Positions 33,773 to 41,653 of a stretch of DNA of 41,746 nt are shown here, piece after piece. Below the pieces are notes generated by a model, which was not told the DNA's origin, did no database searches, and saw only the letters and a program-made list of their open reading frames with translations. The stretch lies in assembly GCA_016776505.1 (NCBI GenBank), contig JADHTG010000022.1, positions 1-41,746 on the forward strand, read 5' to 3'. Positions within the stretch are counted from its first letter, which is position 1. Every line of letters starts with the position of its first letter. This stretch comes from Bacteroidota bacterium (GTDB lineage Bacteria > Bacteroidota > Bacteroidia > CAILMK01 > JAAYUY01). Position numbers and translations under genes: made by a program.

Positions 33773-34684
33773 TCAGATTTGTTGTTCAGAGTGGTAGGAA
33801 GAGCGTACTAAAGGGGAGGATTCCACTTTTTCAAAACCTATCTTTATTCCATATTCTTTGAAGTACTGAAACTTATCAGGATGAATAAATTCGGACAGGG
33901 GATAATGAGATGAAGAAGGAGGAAGATACTGTCCAATGGTCACTATATCGCATTGATTTTTTTTCAGATGATGCAGCAATTCAATTACTTCGGTACCGGT
34001 TTCTCCCAATCCAAGCATTAAACCGGATTTCGTTCTGCCTCCAGCTTCCTTCGTTGCTTTTATTTGTCTTAAACTTCGATTATAGTTCGCTTGTGGCCTG
34101 ACCTCTTTATATAATCTTTTAATGGTTTCCATATTGTGGGAGATGATTTCGGGTTTTTCATTTACTATTTTTTGAAGAGCCTTTAGGTCATCTTTCATAT
34201 CAGGGATCAGCACTTCCATGGTCGTTCCCGGATTTTGAATTTTGATCTCCCGGATTGTTTCTGCCCAGAATTCAGCTCCATGGTCTTCCAGGTCATCACG
34301 TGTCACGGATGTGATCACACTATGCTTTAATCCCATGAGTTTGATGGCTTGAGCTACCCTGGCTGGTTCCAGAGGATCGGGAGGCAGTGGCTTCCCCGGT
34401 TTAACATCACAAAATGTACAATTCCTGCTGCAATTGATGCCTAAAATCATAAAAGTAGCAGTACCTGCATTCCAGCATTCACCCATGTTCGGACAATTTC
34501 CACTCTGGCAAATGGTGGCTAAATTATTTTGCTCAACAAGTTTTTTAAGCTGTATGTAAGTTTTCCCATTTGGTAGTTGAACCTTCATCCAGGAAGGTTT
34601 TTTTCTCTTTCGTAATTCGAAATTTTGGGTCATTTTACCTGTTGTGTTAATCCGCAATTCCGGATGGGATATCCTGTTTGACAT
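33773..34684 (-). CDS. lipA: Lipoyl synthase
   Basis: 303 aa. The auxiliary iron-sulphur cluster cysteines (C59, C64, C70 in ICQSGNCPNMGECW), the radical-SAM motif C85-x3-C89-x2-C92 (CSRNCTFC) and the C-terminal SSPLVRSSYH are all present. It inserts two sulphurs into octanoyl-protein to make lipoyl groups. A start at Met18 is also possible. It lies 12 nt after the outer-membrane-type gene on the same strand, probably at the end of that operon. Confidence 0.97.
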   Translation of the reverse strand: MSNRISHPELRINTTGKMTQNFELRKRKKPSWMKVQLPNGKTYIQLKKLVEQNNLATICQSGNCPNMGECWNAGTATFMILGINCSRNCTFCDVKPGKPLPPDPLEPARVAQAIKLMGLKHSVITSVTRDDLEDHGAEFWAETIREIKIQNPGTTMEVLIPDMKDDLKALQKIVNEKPEIISHNMETIKRLYKEVRPQANYNRSLRQIKATKEAGGRTKSGLMLGLGETGTEVIELLHHLKKNQCDIVTIGQYLPPSSSHYPLSEFIHPDKFQYFKEYGIKIGFEKVESSPLVRSSYHSEQQI

Positions 34685-34696
34685 GGGCTGCCAATA

Positions 34697-35482
34697 TTAC
34701 CAGCGCTTTCCTAATGAGAAATTAACAAAAAGGTTAGTAAAAATAAAACGGTTGTCAATCATGGCCATTAAAGGCAATGCTTCGGGATAGGCATCAATCA
34801 TAAGACCGGTTTCCAGTGCCTGGTAACTGTCCTCGTCATCATTCCATTCAAAAGTCAGCCAGGCTTTACCAAATAATCCAATAGTTGCAGCCAACTCATT
34901 AAAGCCGGTAAAAAAGGATGTGCCACCATATATATTGGTCTGATTGGCATGATGCGAATTGTTTGGATCGTATCTTTCGTCAATGGCATAAGGCTTTCCA
35001 CTTATCTGGTCATAATAAATGATCTTTAAAAATTCAGGTTTTAACAGGGTGATGACAGATCCAATAACAAAACTGCCACTTAATCGAATACCTGAAACGT
35101 TTTCCTTATCTGCAATTATAAACTGACTGCCAATTCCGGGTTTTAATGGAAATGCAGTATTTATTTTTCCGTAAACATATCGTTTTGCATCATCATAAAT
35201 GAGATTGACCACTTTTGTTTCTTTGGCGTGCTTCAGATTAACGATGTCCAGGCTGAATAGTAAATGGCTGTTGACTTTTATGGATTTCAGGTATTGAAAG
35301 TTCAAGCCCAGCCCCCTGGTGTGAACAAGCGGTCCAAAACTAATAGTATTGTCGTATCGCAAAGTAGTGAATTCATTGATTTCCCTATTCTGCGCTTTTG
35401 CGAATGGATTTACAAAAACAAATAACAATATAATTGCAAATGCTGATCTCATTGAATTCAATTGTATGGAAAATTTATTCAT
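34697..35482 (-). CDS. Outer-membrane-type protein of unknown function
   Basis: 261 aa from the chosen ATG at 35482. That ATG overlaps the stop of the upstream mini-lipoprotein gene (ATGAATAA), which favours it over the earlier ATG at 35542. A start at 35452 (MRSAFAIILLFVFVNPFAKAQ) gives the cleanest signal peptide and remains possible. The mature protein has alternating strands such as ISFGPLVHTRGLGLNFQYL, GIRLSGSFVIGSVITLLK and FTNLFVNFSLGKRW with a terminal aromatic residue, as in beta-barrels. No family recognised. It lies between two small lipoprotein genes and lipA. Confidence 0.8.
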   Translation of the reverse strand: MNKFSIQLNSMRSAFAIILLFVFVNPFAKAQNREINEFTTLRYDNTISFGPLVHTRGLGLNFQYLKSIKVNSHLLFSLDIVNLKHAKETKVVNLIYDDAKRYVYGKINTAFPLKPGIGSQFIIADKENVSGIRLSGSFVIGSVITLLKPEFLKIIYYDQISGKPYAIDERYDPNNSHHANQTNIYGGTSFFTGFNELAATIGLFGKAWLTFEWNDDEDSYQALETGLMIDAYPEALPLMAMIDNRFIFTNLFVNFSLGKRW

Positions 35483-35600
35483 TGCTCGCAATGTCAATAG
35501 GGTTTTCTGAACCCATAGGACACATGTCCTGATGACAAGCATTCAAAATAACGATAGCCACGAATGTTAGCAGTATAATTATAATTTTTTTCACTTCCAT
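35475..35600 (-). CDS. 41-residue mini-lipoprotein
   Basis: A frame too short for most gene finders. It reads a lysine-bearing start, a hydrophobic run (IIIILLTFVAIVI) and the lipobox LNAC with Cys at residue 22, then CHQDMCPMGSE and a short tail ending at TAA. The mature part would have only 20 residues. It resembles the upstream 46-residue protein in C-x2-D-[LM]-C-P. Its stop overlaps the ATG of the next gene, so coupling is likely. Confidence 0.75.
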   Translation of the reverse strand: MEVKKIIIILLTFVAIVILNACHQDMCPMGSENPIDIASNE

Positions 35601-35647
35601 TTAATTTCAAAAATAGTACCTAAAAAATAATCGTTAAAAACAATTGC

Positions 35648-35788
35648 TCATATGGATGAATTAATCGTTTTGACAATTTTCATTGCATTACAGGGACAGA
35701 GGTCTCTTCGGCAAGAAGAAAGAACTAAAATAAATCCCAATAACAGCGTTATGGTAATGATTTTTCTATGAATTCTTTTCCTTTTCAT
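35648..35788 (-). CDS. 46-residue mini-lipoprotein
   Basis: A frame too short for most gene finders. Four of the first five residues after Met are basic (KRKR), followed by a hydrophobic run and the lipobox LSSC with Cys at residue 26. The mature part begins CRRDLCPCNA and is 21 residues long. The -7 box TAACTTTG on the minus strand at 35811-35818 lies 23 nt upstream. It is 47 nt upstream of the second mini-lipoprotein gene, with which it shares the C-x2-D-[LM]-C-P motif. Confidence 0.78.
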   Translation of the reverse strand: MKRKRIHRKIITITLLLGFILVLSSCRRDLCPCNAMKIVKTINSSI

Positions 35789-35810
35789 ATGATTCCTGGT
35801 GAACAGTTAA

Positions 35811-35818
35811 CAAAGTTA
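35811..35818 (-). promoter_or_regulatory. -7 box for the mini-lipoprotein / lipA operon
   Basis: On the minus strand this reads TAACTTTG, an exact TAnnTTTG fit, 23 nt before the start codon of the 46-residue lipoprotein. Confidence 0.6.
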
Positions 35819-35862
35819 AAACAGATATTATTAAAACGTGTTTTAATTGAAAATGTTGTTTC

Positions 35863-35870
35863 TACCTTTG
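35863..35870 (+). promoter_or_regulatory. -7 box for smpB
   Basis: TACCTTTG fits TAnnTTTG and ends 12 nt before the ATG at 35883, giving a very short leader. It sits back to back with the minus-strand box at 35811. Confidence 0.55.
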
Positions 35871-35882
35871 TAAGTCAATCAT

Positions 35883-36314
35883 ATGGATAAAATTAACATT
35901 AAAAATAAAAAGGCTCGTTTCGAATATATTCTATTTGACACATATGTAGCGGGAATTCAGCTGAACGGAACAGAAATAAAATCAATCAGGCAGGGAAAAG
36001 TGAGTTTGGCAGAATCATATTGTGCTTTTGAAAATGAAGAACTGTTTGTGAAAAATATGAATATAGCTGAATATAGTCACGGCAATATCTTCAATCATGA
36101 GCCTAACAGACCCAGGAAACTTCTTCTGAACAGGAAAGAACTGAGAAAGCTGCATATCAAAGTGAAAGAAAAGGGATTCTCGATTATTGCTGTACGCTTG
36201 TTTTTAAGTCAACGAGGTCTCGCAAAACTTGAAATTGCTCTGGCCAAGGGTAAAAAACTGTACGATAAACGGGAAAGCATAAAAGAAAGAGATCTATCCC
36301 GCTCAGTTGAATAA
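35883..36314 (+). CDS. smpB: SsrA-binding protein SmpB
   Basis: 143 aa. It has [35 protein letters not shown], the conserved [22 protein letters not shown] block and the basic C-terminal tail [15 protein letters not shown]. It binds tmRNA for trans-translation rescue of stalled ribosomes. The ssrA gene is not in the window. Confidence 0.97.
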   Translation: MDKINIKNKKARFEYILFDTYVAGIQLNGTEIKSIRQGKVSLAESYCAFENEELFVKNMNIAEYSHGNIFNHEPNRPRKLLLNRKELRKLHIKVKEKGFSIIAVRLFLSQRGLAKLEIALAKGKKLYDKRESIKERDLSRSVE

Positions 36315-36355
36315 TTATGCTCAGAATCAGTTTCATATAAAAATTTTAAATTTCC

Positions 36356-36384
36356 TGTAACATTTAATGCAAGACTGGCGTCTT
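36356..36384 (+). promoter_or_regulatory. ECF-type promoter before the sigma gene
   Basis: TGTAAC (36356-36361), a spacer of exactly 17 nt, then CGTCTT (36379-36384). The AAC and CGT signatures and the spacing fit ECF sigma promoters. The ATG of the sigma gene is 24 nt beyond the -10. A short inverted repeat, AAGAC-TGGC-GTCTT (36371-36384), overlaps the -10. Confidence 0.75.
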
Positions 36385-36407
36385 AGAAGTGAATTTTTGC
36401 TGTAAAA

Positions 36408-36893
36408 ATGACCTTAACTGAATACAACGAAAGTGTAGATAATTATTCCGATAATATTTACCGGTTTATTCTTAAAAACATAAAGGATGAGGATAAGGCT
36501 AAAGATATTGTACAGGAAACATTTATAAAACTTTGGAACAAGGTGGAAGAGGTATCAGGTGAAAAAGTGAAATCATATTTATTTACAACAGCCTATCGCA
36601 CCATGATTGATATGATTCGAAGAGATAAGCGCATAGTTGATTTTGATCAAATTGATCAGGGTGAAATGATTCATTCAAAGCAATATACTGATGTGAAAGA
36701 AATATTGAACAGTGCAATAGATAAACTGCCTGAAATTCAGAAATCGGTTATTTTACTCAGAGATTATGAAGGGTATTCATATCAAGACATAGCGGAAATA
36801 ACCGGATTGAATGACAGCCAGGTGAAGGTGTACATTTATCGTGCACGAGTATTTTTGAAAAATAAATTAAAAAGTATTGATTATTTAATTTAA
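36408..36893 (+). CDS. ECF-subfamily RNA polymerase sigma factor
   Basis: 161 aa. Region 2 (about 10-75) has IYRFILKNIKDEDKAKDIVQETFIKLWNK and the AYRTMIDMIRRDKR -10-binding helix. Region 4 (about 103-155) has KLPEIQKSVILLRDYEGYSYQDIAEITGLNDSQVKVYIYRAR, the -35-binding helix-turn-helix. The length is typical for a sigma-70 ECF factor. The next gene, 2 nt downstream, is a probable anti-sigma factor. A matching promoter lies upstream. Confidence 0.95.
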   Translation: MTLTEYNESVDNYSDNIYRFILKNIKDEDKAKDIVQETFIKLWNKVEEVSGEKVKSYLFTTAYRTMIDMIRRDKRIVDFDQIDQGEMIHSKQYTDVKEILNSAIDKLPEIQKSVILLRDYEGYSYQDIAEITGLNDSQVKVYIYRARVFLKNKLKSIDYLI

Positions 36894-36895
36894 TC

Positions 36896-38023
36896 ATGGA
36901 AGAAAAAATTAACAGGAAAAATTATGAAGTCTGGTTAATCGATTACATCGATAACAAGCTGACTGATGCCCAAAGGGTGGAAGTCGAATCTTTTCTTGCC
37001 TCTAATCCTGATCTCAAACAGGAATTGGAAAACCTGGAGACTGTTCCTGTTGATAGTTTAATTGTTTTTGAAAATAAAGATCAACTTAAAAAGGAATTAA
37101 AAGATTTGATACCTGAAGATTTCACATCGCTTGATGATTTCATGCTTGCAAATCTGGAAGGTGATTTAAATTTTGAGCAGCAAAAGAAATTCAATGTATT
37201 GATAAACAGTGATAATAAAACGGAGGAAGAATACAGCTATTACCTTCAATCAAAACTCCAGCCTGATGTCAGTGTTGTTTTTCCGGATAAAATCAAATTG
37301 AAAAAAGGACTAATTTATAGCCTCCCTGTTCTGAATAAATCCTATTCATTAGTAGTCTCTATTGCTGCCATACTGTTGGTGCTGGTGATCATGGTGAATA
37401 TTAATCTGGTGCAAAATAATTTATTGAATTCCAAATCATTTGCCAGCATCCATTATTCTGATAAGGAAGCAAAGCCGCAAAGGTTAAAATGGACATTTAA
37501 CTCTGAATTGAATATTGAAACCAGATCGATCAGTCATCAAAATGATTTGAATATGGTTCATTTAGCTTCAATAAATACAAGCGCAAAAACAGTTCATACA
37601 GCTGATGGGGAAAGCAGTCAAAAGAATGAAATTCAGCAAAATTCCCATGATCAAATTCAGATTGCAGCACAAGATATTCATGAAATGAAAGGGGAAAAAG
37701 CCGCGATCATGACAAATAAACTCAGGATTGAAAAAACAAGCAGTCCAGCTTTAGACATACCTGCAAATAATTCAATTCCTATTGCTAAATACGTTTCGAA
37801 TCAATTCAGAATCAGAGCATTGAATGAAGAAGACTCCATAGCTACAAATAGAAAATTAAGTGTATGGGATTTAGCTGATGCTGGTTTGAGGAGAATTGGA
37901 AATCTGTTCAACAGAGACGTGCGCTTAGATAAAGAATACAATGAAAATGGGGAAGTGATTGCCCTGGCCTTTAATAGTCCTCGCCTGGGATTTTCCGCTC
38001 CCCTGAAAAGAAACAGACCTTAA
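36896..38023 (+). CDS. Probable anti-sigma factor, membrane protein
   Basis: 375 aa. The N-terminal domain (about 1-60, YEVWLIDYIDNKLTDAQRVEVESFLASNPDLKQELE) resembles the cytoplasmic anti-sigma domains of Bacteroidota, which lack the zinc-binding HxxxCxxC. A single membrane helix lies at about 150-172 (VVSIAAILLVLVIMVNINLV). The rest (about 175-375) is a low-complexity, probably periplasmic, tail. It starts 2 nt after the sigma gene. It likely holds the ECF sigma at the membrane until a signal releases it. Confidence 0.8.
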   Translation: MEEKINRKNYEVWLIDYIDNKLTDAQRVEVESFLASNPDLKQELENLETVPVDSLIVFENKDQLKKELKDLIPEDFTSLDDFMLANLEGDLNFEQQKKFNVLINSDNKTEEEYSYYLQSKLQPDVSVVFPDKIKLKKGLIYSLPVLNKSYSLVVSIAAILLVLVIMVNINLVQNNLLNSKSFASIHYSDKEAKPQRLKWTFNSELNIETRSISHQNDLNMVHLASINTSAKTVHTADGESSQKNEIQQNSHDQIQIAAQDIHEMKGEKAAIMTNKLRIEKTSSPALDIPANNSIPIAKYVSNQFRIRALNEEDSIATNRKLSVWDLADAGLRRIGNLFNRDVRLDKEYNENGEVIALAFNSPRLGFSAPLKRNRP

Positions 38024-38024
38024 T

Positions 38025-38053
38025 TGTAACAAAGTAAGTTTCATGCTCGTCAT
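38025..38053 (+). promoter_or_regulatory. Second ECF-type promoter, before the DUF2807-barrel gene
   Basis: TGTAAC (38025-38030), a 17-nt spacer, then CGTCAT (38048-38053). This is the same hexamer and spacing as at 36356. The ATG of the gene is at 38083. It begins 2 nt after the anti-sigma stop codon. Confidence 0.75.
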
Positions 38054-38082
38054 ATGAACAATAAAACATTAAAACTAAAAAA

Positions 38083-39534
38083 ATGAAAAAAATAGTACTC
38101 CTGCTAAGTCTCATCACCATATCCTTTTTTAGCTTTGGTCAAACAGGTGACAGCAATTTGGTTGAAGATGAAATAGTGCAGGACATGGCGAGGGAAAGCA
38201 TCCCTTTTACTAAATTGATTATAGAAGGAATGGATATAGAAGTCATTCTTACTCAAGGAGATGAATGCGCAATAACATATGAGAATTCCAACCAGGGTGA
38301 AAGACTGACTACGGAAATGAAGGATGAATATTTGGTATTATCAGCCCAGCCTGGTTTTGATGGAGAAGTTTATGTCATGTTTAAAGAGCTGGATTACCTG
38401 GAAGTAAAAGATATTGCAGAAGTGAGCTCAACCAACACCATCTATGGGGATCATTTTGATCTTATATCTTCAGGAACATCAGAAATTGACCTGCAGTTGA
38501 ATGTAAATTCATTGAATACAAAAATTGATGGTGCATCGGAAATAAATCTGGCCGGCCTTGCAGATTCATTTTTTCTGCATATCACTGGTGCTGCAGAGCT
38601 CAATGCCAAAGAATTGCAAATCCGAAGGCTTGTTCTTAATATTAGCGGGGCAGGAGAAGCTGCTGTCAGTGTGAGTGAAGAAATTTCAGGTGATATCTCT
38701 GGTGCTGCCGAACTAAGCTTCTATGGAGATCCTAAAGTGGATAATATACGGGTAACGGGTACTGCAGTTTTTAAGGGGAAAGGGAAAAAAGATGTGCTTA
38801 CCGGTTCAGGCAAGGATACTGTTATTGTTAAGATTGGAGGTTATAATCTGAACATCACTGAAGATGATGATGAACATAAAAAATGTGCAGAGGAAAAGTG
38901 TGACGAATACAAACCATGGGCAGGTTTTGGATTGGGAGTCAATGGGTATATGAATAGCTCAAACCAGTTTGATATTCCAACCGATTATGTGTTTCTCGAG
39001 TTGAATTATGCAAAATCAATCGGAGTTGAACTCAATCTTTTTGAAAAGGACATTCCCATCATAGGAGAGTTTGTACAACTCGTGTCCGGTTTGGGTTTTG
39101 ATTTTGCAGATTATAGATTTGATCAGGACACCCGTTTAATAGATAATAATACTTCATTGAGTGGATACGTTGACACGATTAACTCCTATTCAAAAACCAA
39201 ACTGACCACCAGCTTTCTTACACTTCCCATATTATTGGAGATTAATACCGGTTCCTGTCCGGAAAAATCAGTGCATATTTCAGGTGGTTTGTTGCTGGGA
39301 TACAAACTCGGTTCAAAAACAAAAGTGGTTTATATAGATAACAATGAAAAAAAGAAGATCAAGGAAAAAGGCGATTATAGCCTAAATCCATTTCGTTATG
39401 GGCTGACAGCACGGATTGGTTATGGAAAGGACATGGCCATTTATGCCAACTATGCCTTGTCGGAATTATTTGAAAAAAATAAGGGTCCGGTATTGTATCC
39501 TTTTACTGTTGGCATTGCGTTATTATTCAATTAG
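38083..39534 (+). CDS. DUF2807 (head GIN) protein fused to an outer-membrane beta-barrel
   Basis: 483 aa. The signal peptide covers about 1-20 (ending SFGQ). Residues about 38-245 are a DUF2807/head-GIN beta-helix-like domain with repeats of the type IDGASEINLAGL, ITGAAELNAKEL, ISGAGEAAVSV and ISGAAELSFYG. A linker rich in D, E and K follows (EDDDEHKKCAEEKCDEYK). Residues about 277-483 (WAGFGLGVNGYMNSS ... TVGIALLFN) look like an 8-10-strand outer-membrane barrel ending in an aromatic/hydrophobic residue. It is the predicted target of the ECF module upstream. An intrinsic terminator follows. Confidence 0.88.
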   Translation: MKKIVLLLSLITISFFSFGQTGDSNLVEDEIVQDMARESIPFTKLIIEGMDIEVILTQGDECAITYENSNQGERLTTEMKDEYLVLSAQPGFDGEVYVMFKELDYLEVKDIAEVSSTNTIYGDHFDLISSGTSEIDLQLNVNSLNTKIDGASEINLAGLADSFFLHITGAAELNAKELQIRRLVLNISGAGEAAVSVSEEISGDISGAAELSFYGDPKVDNIRVTGTAVFKGKGKKDVLTGSGKDTVIVKIGGYNLNITEDDDEHKKCAEEKCDEYKPWAGFGLGVNGYMNSSNQFDIPTDYVFLELNYAKSIGVELNLFEKDIPIIGEFVQLVSGLGFDFADYRFDQDTRLIDNNTSLSGYVDTINSYSKTKLTTSFLTLPILLEINTGSCPEKSVHISGGLLLGYKLGSKTKVVYIDNNEKKKIKEKGDYSLNPFRYGLTARIGYGKDMAIYANYALSELFEKNKGPVLYPFTVGIALLFN

Positions 39535-39555
39535 TACATATGTTTTTTTTATGTG

Positions 39556-39585
39556 AAGCTGGCCCAGGTCAGCTTTCTTTTTTTA
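39556..39585 (+). terminator. Intrinsic terminator after the DUF2807-barrel gene
   Basis: AAGCTGGCC (39556-39564) pairs with GGTCAGCTT (39567-39575), one G-T pair, followed by a T-rich run TCTTTTTTT. It ends the ECF module and separates it from sppA. Confidence 0.85.
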
Positions 39586-39615
39586 ATAATTTCATATCCA
39601 TAGCCACATTTATTT

Positions 39616-39623
39616 TAACTTTG
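39616..39623 (+). promoter_or_regulatory. -7 box for sppA
   Basis: TAACTTTG fits TAnnTTTG, 34 nt before the ATG at 39658. It indicates that sppA has its own housekeeping promoter after the terminator. Confidence 0.6.
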
Positions 39624-39657
39624 AGGGATACACTTTTATTCAAATAAAATCAATAAG

Positions 39658-41445
39658 ATGAAAGGTTTTTTCAAATATGTATTTGCAAGTATGGTCGGGT
39701 TTATTTTTGCCTATATCCTGATCGTTATCATAGCATTGGCAATTGTTTTTGGAACCATATCCCATTATGCAGGGGATATGTTTGGTAAATCAGACAAGGA
39801 GGTTGTTTTAAAAGATGGAAGTATTTTATTAATTGACCTCAAAAGTCAAATAGTGGATCGCACTGAGGACTTCCCTTTTGCTGAACTTGAATTTTTCGAA
39901 GATGAACAGCTGGCTGTGGAGTTAAAGGATATCACTGATAAAATACTGAAAGCGAAGGATGATCCCAAAATAAGCGGAATTTTATTGAATTTATCCATTA
40001 TAAATGGCGCTTCAACCAGTGTGGGTGATATTCGTCTTGCACTTGAAGATTTTAAATCAAGTGGAAAGTTTATTTGGAATTACAGTGATTTTATAACTCA
40101 AAAAGCATACTACCTGGCATCTGTTGCTGACAAAATCATTTTATCGCCCGAGGGTGAATTCCTTTTTCACGGATTAAATGCAGAGATGATCTATCTGAAA
40201 GGAATGTTCGACAAACTTGAAATGCAGCCAACATTAATTCGAGCAGGCGACTATAAAAGTGCTGGTGAGATGCTCATAAATGATAAAATGAGTGATTTTG
40301 ATCGTCAGCAAACCGAAGCTTTTCTTTTTCCAATTTACGACCGGATGATTCAGCATATTGCCAAAAGCAGGGATTTGGATGAGGCTGAATTGAAAATTGT
40401 CGCGGATTCTATTTTGATAAAAACAGGAGAGGATGCAATCAAATACAAGATGGTGGATGATCTCATGTACATTGACCAGGTTTATGATGCTTTAAAGGAG
40501 ATGATGAAAAAGGATAAGTTAAATTTGGTCAAACTTAAGAATTACTATGGTTCGGAGGAAAGCAAGAAAGAAAAAAATAAGGAATACACACGTGATAAAA
40601 TTGCCATTATTTATGCAGTCGGATCCATTGGATTTGGAAAAGGGGATGCAAAAACAATCGGTTCAGATGGCCTGACTAAAACAATCAGGAAAGCCAGGAA
40701 GGATGAAAACATTAAAGCCATTGTTTTGCGGATAAATTCTCCCGGGGGAAATGCCCTGCCTTCTGATTTGATATGGAGAGAGGTAAAACTTGCTGCGGAA
40801 GCAAAACCGCTGGTGGTTTCCATGGGAGCTTTAGCTGCATCGGGAGGTTATTATATCGCCTGTCCGGCTGATAGTATCCTGGCTGAACCAAATACACTCA
40901 CAGGATCAATTGGTGTTTTTGGATTGCATATGAACCTGCAAAAGTTCTGGAATGATAAACTGGGCATTAATTTTGACCGTGTGAAAACGGGAGAGCATGC
41001 TGATCTGATGAACCCGAATCGTCCGATCACTCCAGAGGAGCAGCAGATCGTACAATCTTATGTAAACGAAGTATATAATGATTTTAAATACCGTGTGGCA
41101 GAAGGTCGTGTGATGGATGCTGAAAAGGTGGATTCCCTGGCCAGGGGTCGTATTTGGTCAGGTGTGGATGCCGTTGAAAATGGACTGGTTGACCGGATAG
41201 GCAATCTGTATGATGCCATTGATGTGGCAGCCAACATGGCTGGACTGGAAAATTACAGGATCAAAGAGCTTCCCAAAAAATCCTCTCCTTTCAAAAATAT
41301 TCCGTTTTTAAGCATGAAGATGTATAGCGAAAGAGCAGTGAAGAAAAGTTTGGGGCAGGATTACACCCTCTATAAAAAAGCGAAGGAAATCCGGAATATG
41401 AGTGGAGGTATTTATATGCAAATGCCTTATGAATTTGAATTTTAA
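39658..41445 (+). CDS. sppA: Signal peptide peptidase SppA (67K type)
   Basis: 595 aa, the length of double-domain SppA. The N-terminal membrane helix is at about 8-34 (ASMVGFIFAYILIVIIALAI). The first S49 half has the catalytic Lys in RAGDYKSAGEML (about residue 200). The second half has the nucleophilic Ser in ALAASGGYYIACPAD (about 394), with LRINSPGGNALPSD before it. The pair forms the Ser-Lys dyad of the E. coli-type enzyme. It degrades remnant signal peptides at the inner membrane, which is in keeping with the many lipoproteins and exported proteins here. Confidence 0.96.
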   Translation: MKGFFKYVFASMVGFIFAYILIVIIALAIVFGTISHYAGDMFGKSDKEVVLKDGSILLIDLKSQIVDRTEDFPFAELEFFEDEQLAVELKDITDKILKAKDDPKISGILLNLSIINGASTSVGDIRLALEDFKSSGKFIWNYSDFITQKAYYLASVADKIILSPEGEFLFHGLNAEMIYLKGMFDKLEMQPTLIRAGDYKSAGEMLINDKMSDFDRQQTEAFLFPIYDRMIQHIAKSRDLDEAELKIVADSILIKTGEDAIKYKMVDDLMYIDQVYDALKEMMKKDKLNLVKLKNYYGSEESKKEKNKEYTRDKIAIIYAVGSIGFGKGDAKTIGSDGLTKTIRKARKDENIKAIVLRINSPGGNALPSDLIWREVKLAAEAKPLVVSMGALAASGGYYIACPADSILAEPNTLTGSIGVFGLHMNLQKFWNDKLGINFDRVKTGEHADLMNPNRPITPEEQQIVQSYVNEVYNDFKYRVAEGRVMDAEKVDSLARGRIWSGVDAVENGLVDRIGNLYDAIDVAANMAGLENYRIKELPKKSSPFKNIPFLSMKMYSERAVKKSLGQDYTLYKKAKEIRNMSGGIYMQMPYEFEF

Positions 41446-41543
41446 CAAGAAAAATTAAGTACTCCAAACCCTCGGGACTTCATAGCTTTCGATTACTTAT
41501 TCGCACGCGGCGCAGACATGCTGTCCGTGCCCTCCCAATCACT

Positions 41544-41586
41544 GTCATTAGACTGTAGCTGTTCAAAAAGCATGGAGTCTAATGAC
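41544..41586. repeat. Tandem hairpin, copy 1
   Basis: The 43-nt unit has arms GTCATTAGACT (41544-41554) and AGTCTAATGAC (41576-41586), an 11-bp perfect stem, around a 21-nt loop that begins GTAGC and ends CAAAAAGCATGG. Confidence 0.9.
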
Positions 41587-41610
41587 TGATATATTATACA
41601 CCCAAATCCT

Positions 41611-41653
41611 GTCCTTAGACTGTAGCCCGGCAAAAAGCATGGAGTCTAAGGAC
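41611..41653. repeat. Tandem hairpin, copy 2
   Basis: The 43-nt unit has arms GTCCTTAGACT (41611-41621) and AGTCTAAGGAC (41643-41653), an 11-bp perfect stem. The loop is again 21 nt, begins GTAGC and ends CAAAAAGCATGG; only four loop bases differ. The fourth stem pair is C-G where copy 1 has A-T, so both arms changed together. The unit starts 67 nt after copy 1. Confidence 0.9.

Noticed and set aside
41503..41653. CRISPR array at the right end
   Set aside because: There are only two units and they are self-complementary hairpins, with no spacer pattern or cas genes.
41544..41653. Integron attC sites
   Set aside because: The paired arms lack the RYYYAAC/GTTRRRY core sites, and there is no integrase.
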